A stretch of 64,000 bases of DNA from Cristatella mucedo (Eukaryota; Bryozoa; Phylactolaemata; Cristatellidae), in NCBI GenBank assembly GCA_009760855.2, contig WPIO01000100.1, positions 803,501-867,500 of the forward strand. The letters are read 5' to 3'. The position numbers and the translations under genes were made by a program. How positions within the stretch are numbered: position 1 is the stretch's first letter; every line of letters starts with the position of its first letter. Positions 53,917 to 64,000 of this stretch are shown here, in pieces. Below the pieces are notes generated by a model. It made no database searches and was not told the origin of the DNA. It was given only the letters and a program-made list of their open reading frames with translations.

Positions 53917-54665
53917 TAACTATATTTGCATGTTGACAGGGACATATCACTTATTACCGTGCTGCGCTCATTAGGCAATGTGAATGCTACCACTAACCGT
54001 TTGATCATGCTTCCTTTACAGCATATTTAAAGTGCCTAGAAAGAGATCCAGTTATATGAGGGCGCAATACAAATGCATTATTATTATTATTACCCGTCGT
54101 AAAAAATTCGGCCTCGCTAGGAAAAGAATAGCACAGCAAAGCTGATTGGTGCATTTGTAACATCTCGACTAGACTTCAAAAAGTAGGTACGAGCAAGTCT
54201 TCTTGAGCATGCAATGAGACTATTACAGTTAGTAACATGACGTCCAGACGTCGTACTAACCGCTCTTCTGACTCAAATATTTTAGCAATGCCTTGAATCA
54301 ACCTCAAATCTTTTGGAGATTGTGCCCTTAGTGTATATGCTCAAAATGCCTGCAACGCACTTCCGATAGACGTAGAGACATTCCTTGACTTGATGACATT
54401 TAAAAATGGTTAAACGCACCTGTTACTCACTGCATTTGCATGGGTCTTTGTGTTTTTTACTTTTGAGTGCTCATGCGTTCTGGATCTATGCATGCTACCA
54501 CTAACCATACATTCCACGCTAACGCTATACATGTAACCACTAACCATAGTATGCATGTTAACAATGATCATGCCATCATTAACCATGTTGTCATGCTCCT
54601 TATAAAGATAGTGTCAAGTGCCTTGAAAGAGATTAATTTCTCTGACAGCGTTTTCAAAATTTATT
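53917..54665 (+). mobile_element. LINE-B-like tail and relic
   Basis: 53917-54093 is a 3' UTR and hairpin (AAGTGCCTAGAAAGAGATCC) ending in ATTATTATTATT. 54100-54665 is an older copy with frame-broken NLKSFGDCA, DLMTFKNG, THLLLTAF and a tail at about 54615-54665. Confidence 0.65.
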
Positions 54666-54679
54666 AATTATCATAACTA

Positions 54680-54995
54680 TGAACTTCTTGCCTAAGCCTC
54701 CCTGTCGTGAGCGGCGCAGCCTCCACGTTACACAATTACCACTGACCTGCACAGGTCACCAATTGAGTACCATATTGATTTCAAGGCTCTGCCACGTCCT
54801 CTTTATCTCTCGCTTTGGCCTACCTATGACCTATAACCTTTGGCCTACCTATACGAAATACTTCCTCGTATGGCTTCCTACTGCACCACCACCAGCTGAC
54901 TCAAGTCTAGCTGTTCCACCAACCAGCCTGAAGTCATTTTCAGACCCGCCTCCAATTTATTTGCTTCTAAATCATGGAACTCAGTTCCGACTGGC
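54680..54995 (+). mobile_element. Old LINE relic
   Basis: CRERRSLHVTQLPL, DSSLAVPPTSLKSFSDP and LNHGTQFRL follow the order of LINE C-terminal motifs with heavy divergence. Confidence 0.5.
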
Positions 54996-55320
54996 GTAAT
55001 GTAATGTAATATATCTCCGTCTGTAACTTTACAAAGCCATAAAGACTAATTGGGTGTTATGCAGGAGAGTTGTCTATAGCGCACTCACAGCCTAGGTGGC
55101 CTTCGGTACGCATTCGGTAGCCAATAGACGTCATCTCACGCAACAAAGAGAAAGTGGGAAGCATAGCAGAGTCAGGAGAGCAGTTGAGGTAGTGAGTAGC
55201 GTTGAAGTGGCAGCTCAGGACGGCTGAAAAGGATGAGCCGTAGTTGGCAGCAGGAGTGTAGTTGTCGTTTTGTAAAAACTGTAGAAGCGAGTTCCACAGT
55301 CCTGTGGACCTGCAGCGTTA
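54996..55320 (-). mobile_element. LINE-A 3' end
   Basis: GTAATGTAATGTAATATATC tail, CTCCGTCTGTAACTTTACAA, 3' UTR, then the last codons up to the GPRLWNSL position. Minus orientation. Confidence 0.85.
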
Positions 55321-55394
55321 AAGCTTCTGAATGACATCTCCTAACTTATGGCATTTATAAAGGTGCCTGCCTAGCATTAGCCTCATCCACTTGG

Positions 55395-55535
55395 TCCTCA
55401 TCATGTGACATTATGTTTACTGATACTTTGCATGCTATAAATGATTAATTGAATTACTTCCTATTCAGCACTTGCAAAGCTCCTAGAAAGAGATTTAGTT
55501 CTCTTAGGGCGCTATGCAAGTGTCTTACTAGATAA
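55395..55535 (+). mobile_element. LINE-B-type 3' tail
   Basis: Ends with AGCTCCTAGAAAGAGATTTA, GTTCTCTTAGGGCGCTATGC. Confidence 0.6.
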
Positions 55536-56340
55536 CGACAAGATGCGCCAACCACGCCTCGGTTACTTGCTGCTTGGTTGCTTGAGTGGGCCGCACTGAA
55601 CCATCCTATCGAATAGACAGGCAATAAGTTGCTAAATTACTTGGCAAGTCGGGCGTGCATATTTTTGGATGCTGCAGTGTGAAGGACTGCGTGCAAACGT
55701 AGGGCATATATGTATACATATATTCACTGGTGAATATGTTCCTTATTAGAAACGCAAGAGTTTCTTAGCTGATTCACAGCCATACCATAAAAAACAAGTG
55801 CATCAATGACGAATGCGTTCGAGAATTTGAATTTATGGAGGTCAGATCGAACCTATGGCAACCGTAGTGGACTTGTTGCTCACGAGTTTCCTCGTAAGAG
55901 TCCCGAACAGATTTTCTGGTCTGTCACTTTGCATTCAGCTTAAGCAAGCGATGTCAAATGCTAAGCGTGGTACTATTAGTAGTATATGAACCGGTGAGTG
56001 CTTAAATAGTGCAGTGTTTAGGCTACAGCTAGGAGTAAATTGTCAAATTTAAAATAGTCATCGGAACTGGGATATCTCTAGAGGTTGTAAATAGCGCATT
56101 TATGAACAAATAATGAGTCATTAGAAAATGTGTACGGATAAAATGTCAGCGAAGAAGTCTTAAAAATACCCTTTTCCTGCGAAATGGACTCGGATATATT
56201 AAAATATTTCATCATACGCTGTGATACTTTAGCTACTATTGTCGGATAGAATCATTCGCGGGCAAACATTTAGCTGCTGAAAAATAGCTAAAAAAGACTA
56301 GTTGAAAAAATGCAGTCCAATTAGCGCTGTTAATTTATTA
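55535..56340. other. No clear feature
   Basis: AT-rich; nothing supported. Confidence 0.3.
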
Positions 56341-56344
56341 ACGG

Positions 56345-57350
56345 TAATAATAAGATCTTTATCCAGAAACTAGGCTTTTAGCATTTACTACAAAGAAAGC
56401 AGTTCAAATGAGTCGCCATAAAATAACAGTTTCAGCAAGCACCAAGCACGTAAACGAGAAGCACAGGGTAACGAGCAAATACCATCGGGAACAATTAAGT
56501 TTTCAGCTTCCGTTTGGATGTCGGCAAGTCTGGTGATGTCTCGATGTCATTCGCTAACGCGTTTCAATCATCCAAAGCACAGGAGTTGAAGGCATTGTCG
56601 ACGCAGTACTTGAGCTTCGCAATAGCCAAAGCTATAAGACTCGAGTCAGAGGCGAAATGAAAGGATGGAAAACCTGAGGAGTAAATGTTTCTGACCGATA
56701 GGCCGAAGCAGGAGACTAGTGAAATATAAAAGTTTGGGACAGGCTGTAGGTTGCAGGGAAGTGGTTACTGAGGTGGAGGTGACGCATACGATAGGTGAGT
56801 GGAGCCTCAGAGGTTTCAGCTACCGCCAGCGTCTTATCGCACAGGCAGAAAGACCTGTCAGTAATGATTTACAGAAGTCAAGACGGCATGCCAAAAATGC
56901 GAGTAACAGCTTTGATAAATGTCGTGATTAAAATTTTGCAGACAGGACTATGGAGCTTATAAGATCGTCTAGCAAAAGGTCACTTTGTGACCGGACATCC
57001 AGGTTGCCTGCAGGCGCTACAGGAGATATTCTGGCCCAGCCCATTTCGAGGATTAGGCTTTGCGGTTCGTGACTAGCCCACGGTTTAACCATAAGTAGCA
57101 TGCTGGCTTATTTGCCTTCCAATCCGAACGAGTTTTACGCTATCCGAATGCAAAGGTAGCTAGGCAAGATGAGAGGTTGTTGAAATGGTTGGAGGAACTG
57201 GTAGCAGGGAGCGTTGAAGCACTGCAGAGCCGCCTGTCGTCTGCGAATAGACAAAAGCCGAGATTGTGCTTCGCGAATGCATAGGTAAGGGTGAGGGTAG
57301 TAATTATGAATTATGGCCGCGAACCTAGAGAAGATCCCAGAGACACTGCG
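56345..57350 (-). mobile_element. Old LINE relic, about 1 kb
   Basis: Minus orientation. The order of weak matches follows the 58150-59340 copy: tail and CATTTACTACAAAGAAAGCA, CTGTCAGTAATGATTTACAG, TCGTCTAGCAAAAGGTCACT, TGGCCCAGCCCATTTCGAGG, GCCGAGATTGTGCTTCGCGA and GATCCCAGAGACACTG. Confidence 0.6.
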
Positions 57351-57487
57351 TTCTTTAAGTGCTCACCCAATCGCCGCCAGTCGCGGGTATATACAGCAAT
57401 ATACTCTTCAAATTAGCCGAGTTGATGAGATTGAAATTGTGACCGATGCTGTGACCTAAATGTTTAGTCCTTACGGTCATATGCTGC

Positions 57488-57690
57488 GATCTGAGTGGTG
57501 AGCACTAACGGTGCGACTTAGCGACCTGAGAGGTGAGCTTTAATGATGGCACTTTGTGACCTGAGAGGTGAGAGCTGATGGTGTCGTCTCGCGACCTGAA
57601 AAGCGAGCAATAACGGCGCCACTTTGTGACCTGAGAAGTGAGAGCTTATATTGTCACTCTGTGACCTGAGTGGTGAACTCTTAATGTCTG
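57488..57690 (+). repeat. Minisatellite, about 35-bp unit, six copies
   Basis: The core GCGACCTGAGAGGTGAG recurs six times, followed by variants of CTTTAATGATGGCACTTTGT. Confidence 0.88.
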
Positions 57691-57699
57691 GGGTGAGCT

Positions 57700-58140
57700 A
57701 TCCAAGCCATTAGAATTTTTTCATCTGCTCTGTTTTTCTGGCCGAGAAAGCTTTCTTCGAAGTAGAGATCGTTAGTGGACATGCACGTCTAACTAGACCC
57801 GGGCATCCACCACATTGCAGCGCTCGGTTGCTTTGCATTTCATCGTATGGTTAGGGGAAGCTTTCTGTGCCGTGCTAGAACCGGTGGAGGAATACCGAAT
57901 AAGACTTCGACCAGTAACAGCATGACCTTTGTTCTTCGGCAGAAAGCCACCAGAAGCGCACTTATTGAAATCGACCAATGACACGATTTAATAAAACACA
58001 GTATAATTTATTTATTAAGCCACTGCATTTAATGAGCCAGCAGACTGACGAGCCAATTGGATTTGTCAGCACCGTATGCTCATACTTAAGCTGTCCACCA
58101 AGTCCGTTCCATCGCCCTAAGCATTCAATTTGGCTAATAA
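57700..58140. other. Unassigned; one minus-strand open stretch
   Basis: 57793-57984 (minus) is open for 63 codons with ASGGFLPKNKGHAV and a Cys-containing end. Not recognised. Confidence 0.2.
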
Positions 58141-58141
58141 A

Positions 58142-60720
58142 TTAATAATAATAATAATAATAATTCACTTGATAAAGCAGACCCAGAGAACTTAATCTCT
58201 CTCTAGGCCCTTTACATTTGCTGTAAAGTGAAATGCAATTGAATGGTAAGTAAAATCATGCTTGAAAAACAAACGAAATGAATAATATGGTTAGGGGTGA
58301 CATGCACAGGGTCAGCATGCAAATGTGGTTAGTGGCAGCATGCACAGTGTCAGCACGCATAAGCACATCAAGGACGAATCACAGGGACCCACTAAATGCT
58401 GTCCTAAATAGGTGTGTTTTTAGGTTCCTTTTAAATGTGGTCAGGTCAGAGAATGTTCTGACGCAGGTCGGGAGGGAGTTCCAGGCTTTGGGAGCATATG
58501 AACTAAATGCACGGTCTCCAAAGGATTTAAGGTTTGTATGAGGTATTTCTAGACTGTTGGATTCCGAAAAGCGGGTGGTACGATGCTTGGCCTGATGGGG
58601 TAGTATATCTGACAGATAGGCTGGAGCCATAGAATGAAGTGACCTAAAAGTGAGCGACAAAACCTTGAAGTCAATCCGTTGCTTGACTGGTAGCCAGTGC
58701 AGGTCGGCGAGAAGTGGAGTAATGTGGCAACTGCGACGCTCACGACAGACAAGCCTAGCTGCAGACTTTTGCACCAGCTGCAATCGCCTGATCGCACATG
58801 CTGGTAGGCCAGTAAGCAGTGAGTTGCAGAAGTCGATACGAGATGTCACGAATGCATGGACCAACTTGGACGTGGTATCTTTATCTAAACAAGCCCGAAT
58901 TTTAGCAATGTTATGAAGCTGAAAATAGGCAGATTTGACTGTGGAGCTGATATGGTCATCTAACGAGAGGTCGCTTTGGAATATGACACCTAGATTTCAA
59001 GCTGATTCAACTGGAGATATGCTGGCAGAGCCAATTTTGAGAGTCAGCCTTTCCAATCTCTGGATCACACTGGGTTTGCCCATAACTAGTTAGTTAGTTT
59101 TATCATCGTTTAGTTTTAGAAAATTTGCTGCCATCCATGTGCGGATGTCATCAATGCATGCAGCTAGTGAGTTTAGAGAATTTGAGGTTCTCGAAGGCTG
59201 GGAGGGATCAAAGCAAAGGTACAACTGAGTGTCATCCGCATAGAAGTGAAAGCCTAGATTGTGCTTGGCAATCACATCAGCAAGAGGCAGAGTATAAACC
59301 GTGAAAAGAACCGGACCTAGCACGGAGCCCTGAGGTACTCCATATTTCAGAGATACTTCAGATGATCTTTGTCCATTCACGTCAATACTCTGGAGTCTCC
59401 CACTGAGATAGGACCTGAACCACTGCAGAGCAGTGCCAGTGATGCCCAGGCGAGATGAGAGGCGCTCTAGAAGAACTTTGTGATCGATGGTATCAAAAGC
59501 TGCCGAAAGATCAAGCAAAACAAGCAGAGACACTCTACCCATGTCTGCATTCCTAAGTAGGTCGTTTTATACCCTAAGCAATGCTGACTCTGTGGAGTGA
59601 TTAGCTCTAAAGCCAGACTGGAACTTACTAGCAAGGTGTGAGGTTTCGATATACAAGTTCAGCTGGTCCGCCACGACCCGTTCGAGTGTCTTTGATAGGA
59701 ATGGTAGAAGGCAAACTGGGCGGTAGTTGCTTAAGTTCTCTTGGTCAAGTGTAGTTTTCTTGAGAAGTGGCCTGACTACAGCTTTTTTGAAAGGTGCTGG
59801 GACATGACCTGAGGCTAATGACATATTAATTATGTTAGTTATGCATGGCAGCAGCAGATCAATGCAACGTAGGAGCAGGACATTGGGGATAGGGTCCAGA
59901 GGACTTGTTGTCTTCTTTGATTGAGATACGAACTTTAGGACTAGATCACTAGTGACCTGCTTAAATGCAGACATTGAGGTGCAGCCAGGAACCGAGGAAC
60001 AGCATTCTAGTGGGGAGGTTGTCATCGCAGGGGTGGATTCCCTGATCTTGTCTATGTTCTGCACAAAGAATCGAGAGAAGCGATCGGCTAGATCATCATT
60101 AGGATCATCAGGTAAGGAGCTAATCTGGGAACGGTTGAGGAGATGGTTTATTGTCGACATCAGCATTTTTGGATTGTGCATCTGTGATTCAACAATGTTT
60201 TTATAAAAACTAGACTTAGCCTTTGCTAGGATCGATTGGTACGACCTACAGTAGTCTTCATATGCCTGTCGATGGATAGTTAGTCCGGATCTTTTGTATG
60301 CTTTTTCAAGCTTTCGTTTAGTAGACTTGGCTAGTTTAATGTCTGTGGTAAACCATAGGCCGTCTGGGCGGGGGCGCACAGTGCGCTTTGTCAGAGGGGC
60401 AAACTCGTCTAGCGTGTCAGCTAGTGTCGTGTTGAAGCTATCTACCAATGATGACAGATCGGAGGGAGGATTGAGCAGCAGAGGTGAAGCAGATAATCTC
60501 GCACGGACAGCATCGATGTCAAGGGTCTTGAGGTTTCGCGATTCACAGGTTATTTTAGAGGAGGATGTGGGCACACACTGTAGATTGAATGAGATCTGCA
60601 TGTGGTCAGATAAGCATGATTTGGTAATAATTGGTGATGACAAAGTGCAGTTATATGAGAAAATCTGGTCGAGTGTGTGACCCTTGATGTGGGTAGGGCC
60701 ATGCACATGAGCCACAAGAG
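58142..60720 (-). mobile_element. LINE-B, longest and best-preserved copy (2.58 kb)
   Basis: ORF2 of a Jockey-superfamily, CR1/L2-like non-LTR retrotransposon, 5' truncated inside the endonuclease (HIKGHTLDQIFS is the endonuclease C-terminal motif). One frame runs from 60715 to 58379 without any frameshift. It carries three stops, at 59567-59569, 59090-59092 and 58997-58999. Motifs in order: [56 protein letters not shown], catalytic FYADDTQLY and the C-terminal LPTCVRTFSDLTTF. The 3' UTR, a decayed hairpin and an AAT-type tail (58142-58162) follow. It would reverse-transcribe its own RNA at the target site if intact. Confidence 0.93.
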
Positions 60721-60721
60721 A

Positions 60722-60840
60722 CTACCGAATGCGTATCAAAATTCTCTTGGGCTTTACGTGATCTAGAGAAAAACTCTCTTGCGTACCACCCACTTGTGGC
60801 TTTGCGGAGTTACAAACAGAGAAATATCACAAGATCACAT
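60722..60840 (+). mobile_element. LINE-A 3' end, diverged
   Basis: ACTACCGAATGCGTATCAAA, CTCTCTTGCGTACCACCCAC, TTGTGGCTTTGCGGAGTTAC match the last part of family A. Confidence 0.65.
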
Positions 60841-60879
60841 AATATAGACTTTGCGGGAAGTCTGGTTTCCTGTTCTAAA

Positions 60880-61185
60880 TAAACTTTTACCAACAGAGCC
60901 ACAGCATCAGGTCCGCAATCGAATCTGCCCAGTTTCAGCAACATAACAAAAATTCGGCAAGCTGCAATGAGAATCTTGCGGCCAAAGCTGGTGCACACAT
61001 TTCTTATACCCCGTCTAGGTTTCAGTAATTTAATACTGTCAGGGTCTTCCTGCCTGTGCGATAGGACGCTTGCAGTTGGTGCCAAACTCTGCAGGTCTTG
61101 TTGGTCGGGCATGAGCGCAGCCACTGCTGGCACATCACAGCACTCTGCATCGGCTCCTCATAGAAAAGGCACGTCACCGTAATGG
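60880..61185 (+). mobile_element. LINE-B-like relic
   Basis: One frame reads GLPACAIGRLQLVPNSAGLV, the family B ORF2 C-terminal motif, with other pieces in other frames. Confidence 0.65.
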
Positions 61186-61228
61186 CAAGTCTGGATAACT
61201 CAATATTGCCATTAATTTTTGGGTTCAT

Positions 61229-61389
<161 letters not shown>

Positions 61390-61392
<3 letters not shown>

Positions 61393-61535
61393 TAATTAAT
61401 TTGTATAGCGCCCTGGGAGAGCTTAAACTCTATTCAGGTGCATCACCCATGCCACGGGGCTCGAGCCCACGACCTCGACGAGACCTTGGTCGGGGCGAGC
61501 ACCTTAATCACTTAGCCAAACCAGCTCTCACTCAA
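61390..61535 (-). mobile_element. SINE-1 copy
   Basis: Minus orientation: TTTGTATAGCGCCCTGGGAG, hairpin, GGGGCTCGAGCCCACGACC (B box), ACCTTGGTCGGGGCGAGCAC, and an A-box region ending AACCAGCTC. Confidence 0.82.
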
Positions 61536-61599
61536 CCCCAACATACAAGAAATATTGCCTTCTGGGCTTATCATCGTACCACCAGCTCCTCTCACTCCG

Positions 61600-62875
61600 T
61601 TTGAACGATTGAGAACAACGATCTGTCAGGCCTACGAGGCACTGGTTTGGTTTAAATCGTACTTGTCTGATCGTGTTCAATCCGTGTCGTGTGGGGGTTA
61701 GGTCTCACACACGAGACGTGTCACCTGTAGAGTCCCTAAGCCGTCTGTCTTCGGTCCCTTGCTGTTCTCCATTTATACTCAACCTCTGAGAAAAGTGATT
61801 AAGGCCCATGGAATGGGATATCACTTTTATGCTGACAATACTCAGCTGTATTGGTCATTCAAAACGTCGGAATCTGCTGCTGCAACTGATAAACTGAATG
61901 CTTGCCTTGTGAAATATCGATCCTGGATGTCGGAAAATGTCTTCAAACTAAATGACGATGAAAAACCGGACTGCTGATCATACGACACCCTAAGCGTGTG
62001 CCTGGATTAAAAGGCTTTGCTCTTCGAATAGGTGATACTCTTGTGCGACCATCACCACGTGCTCGAAATTTAAGGTGTCATTTTCGACAGTTGACAACAT
62101 TTTAAAAGCTTCATTCAGAAGGCTGCTTTTACAGCTAGCCATCACGTCCGAACCCTATTCAAATAAGCAGCTGTCTTCCACGGTGGCTGGCAAAAAATTC
62201 AACTAGCTCTTTAATTCTGTCTCGTATTGACTATTGTAATTCTCTTTTGGCAAGGTTATCGAAAAAAGTAACAAGGCCACTGGAGCTGGCTATGAATATG
62301 GCTGCATGGCTAGTTTTTAAATCTCAGAGGCTTGACCACGTGTCTCCGTTGCCAAAAGAGCCAGGATGGCTGCCTGTTGATCAACGGATCCAGAGGAAAG
62401 TTCTTACACTGACCCACAATGCCCGCCGTGGCTTGGGCTCCTCCATACTTAGCTGAGCTGCTGCATCAGTTTCAGCCTCCTCGTATCATCAGGTCCTTCA
62501 TGGACGATAAATTAGCTTTTCCATTCCTCCGCTTAGAGACCATTGGCGACAGAAGCTTCAGCTCTGCAGGTCCTAGACTGTGGAACTTGCTTCCACAATT
62601 CTTACGCAACGACAACTACACCCACGCCGCCGACTTTCGCTCATCGTTTCCAGCGACCCCGAGCTGCTACTTCCATGCTACTCACTACTTCAACTGCTCT
62701 TCTGATTCTGCTATGCTTCTCGCCTTCTCTTTGTAGCGTGAGATGAAGTCTGTGTGCCACCGAATGCGTACCGAAAGCCACTTAGGCTATGGGCCGCTAT
62801 ACAAAACTCTCCTGCGTAACACCCACATGGTCTTTATGACTTTGTGGAGTTACTGACGGAGTTAAATTACATTTC
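61600..62875 (+). mobile_element. LINE-A copy, 5' truncated, about 1.3 kb
   Basis: Starts at LERLRTTI-equivalent. An open block at 61759-61977 carries YHFYADNTQLYWSF, where YADD is changed to YADN. The C-terminal blocks (62247-62736) are frame-broken and include AGPRLWNLLPQFL. A 3' UTR with CTTTATGACTTTGTGGAGTT and an ATTAC-poor end. Confidence 0.87.
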
Positions 62876-62889
62876 TTTACTCCGGTCGT

Positions 62890-63130
62890 TGCTTTTGGGA
62901 CTCCATAGACGCCGTGTGCCTCTAAAACTCGTCGAATCCGTAGAAGACCACAGTGTCTTTAGCTCCTAAAGCCTTGAGGTCGTTCCCCGGCTGACGCCAG
63001 CACGACTTCCCCTAACTTGACACAATTTACGAAGACGCCAAAACCCATTTGATTCTGACATTATTTACGATGATATTTTGAATGTTCCTGTATGTGCGCA
63101 CGCATACTGAAATTCTGCTTCTAATTAGCA
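62890..63130 (+). mobile_element. Old LINE relic
   Basis: Frame-broken match to the LINE C terminus ending KTHLILTLF. Confidence 0.4.
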
Positions 63131-63334
63131 CTAACTAGTTGAACTGCTTGCATGCATGGACGGCTCTAGGGAATTTTAGGAAGCAAGATACAATAGTAAA
63201 CATGAGCGCATAAATCTGGTCACGAGTTGAGAGTGAGAGCTTAGATTTGTGAATCTTTTCCTGCCCTCTGCTACATAGGAGCTGAAAAGTGCTTTGCCTC
63301 TGGAACGTCCATCCTCTTAGTGCACTAGTACTCT

Positions 63335-63830
63335 TACCACACCACTTCTCGCCGACATGCACAGGCTACCAGTCAAGCAACGGATTGACTTCAAGGTTTT
63401 GTCTCTTACTTTTAGGTCCCTTCATTCTTTGGCTCCAGCCTATCTCTCAGATCTACTCTCCCACCAGGCCAAGCATCGTACCACCCGCTTTTCGGAATCC
63501 AACAGTTTACCAATACCTCGTACAAGCCTCAAATCCTTTGGAGAATGTGCATTTAGTTCATATGCTCCCAAAGCCTGGAACTCACTCCCGACTTGCGTCA
63601 CGACGTCTCCTGACTTTATCACATTTAAAAAGAACCTAAAAGCGCACTTGTTTATGACAGCATTTAGTGGGTCTCTGTGATTGGTCCTGTATATGCTTAT
63701 GCGTGCTGACGCTGTGCATGCTGCCACTAACTACGCTTGCATGCTGACCCTGTGTATGTCACTCCAAACCATGTTATTCTTGTTGCTTATTGAGCCTGCT
63801 ACCACTAACCATTCGAAAGTGTGAATATAG
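63335..63830 (+). mobile_element. LINE-B 3' fragment
   Basis: The ORF2 C terminus is open from 63357 to 63680 (KQRIDFKVLSLTFRSLHS, AYLSDLLSHQAKHRTTRFSE, AFSGSL). The 3' UTR (CTGACGCTGTGCATGCTGCC) is present but the hairpin and ATT tail are missing, so the 3' end is cut or replaced. Confidence 0.85.
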
Positions 63831-64000
63831 TTATATGTAAATTAGCCGGCGGAGCCCTGCCCTGCCCTACCCTGTCAGGCCGTGGATGCTACCCACGACA
63901 CTCGGTTCAGGAACAGAGACCACAAGGCATATACCGTGAATACAGTGGCGTGTTGACTCCTGAGTGCACCAAATTACGAGTTTTTTTTTAGATGCGAGCT
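63830..64000. other. No clear feature
   Basis: A short CCCTGCCCTGCCCTACCCTG run at about 63853-63873; otherwise nothing. Confidence 0.3.

Noticed and set aside
59952-60680. Plus-strand open frames of 84 and 128 codons
   Set aside because: These are antisense shadows of the LINE-B ORF2 on the minus strand.

Overview
This window is nuclear DNA of an animal, most likely an invertebrate. It holds one complete intron-bearing metazoan signalling gene, a group I p21-activated kinase (PAK). The rest is intergenic and intronic DNA packed with 5'-truncated non-LTR retrotransposons, tRNA-derived SINEs, Tc1/mariner relics and long dinucleotide microsatellites. There are no operons, ribosome binding sites or long uninterrupted host ORFs. 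The phylum cannot be fixed from the sequence alone.

Layout. From 1 to 8.1 kb is a pile of LINE copies, including one LINE (family A) inserted inside another (family B). From 8.4 to 8.9 kb is a Tc1/mariner N-terminal relic beside a minus-strand exon that resembles the U3 snoRNP protein RRP9. From 9 to 25 kb is mostly unassigned DNA with scattered SINEs, LINE tails, two perfect AT-rich palindromes near 17 kb and a long TG tract. PAK lies on the + strand from 25.5 to 40.1 kb. Its seven coding exons join with matching splice phases into 1719 nt, a 572-residue protein with a CRIB/autoinhibitory N terminus and an intact C-terminal kinase domain. Its introns hold a Tc1-like pseudogene, a head-to-head SINE pair, and a LINE inserted into another LINE. 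From 40.6 to 46.3 kb are SINEs, one of them split by a solo LTR with a clean 5-bp target-site duplication, plus LTR/gag debris and a LINE tail blown up by a CT microsatellite. From 46 to 58 kb are an unidentified probable exon, old LINE relics and a minisatellite. From 58 to 64 kb is the longest LINE-B copy (about 2.6 kb, minus strand, only three in-frame stops) and further LINE and SINE copies.

The repeats form a recognisable consortium. LINE family A ends in short ATTAC repeats. LINE family B ends in ATT repeats preceded by a two-part hairpin. A tRNA-headed SINE (SINE-1) and an unclassified repeat (R) carry nearly the same 3' hairpin, as expected for elements mobilised in trans by the family B reverse transcriptase. 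I count more than two dozen copies of this tail in 64 kb. A second tRNA-headed SINE (SINE-2) has an unrelated tail.

Family names LINE-A, LINE-B, LINE-C, SINE-1, SINE-2 and R are local labels used only in this annotation. Element boundaries were read by eye from pairwise similarity inside the window and are accurate to roughly ten bases unless stated otherwise.
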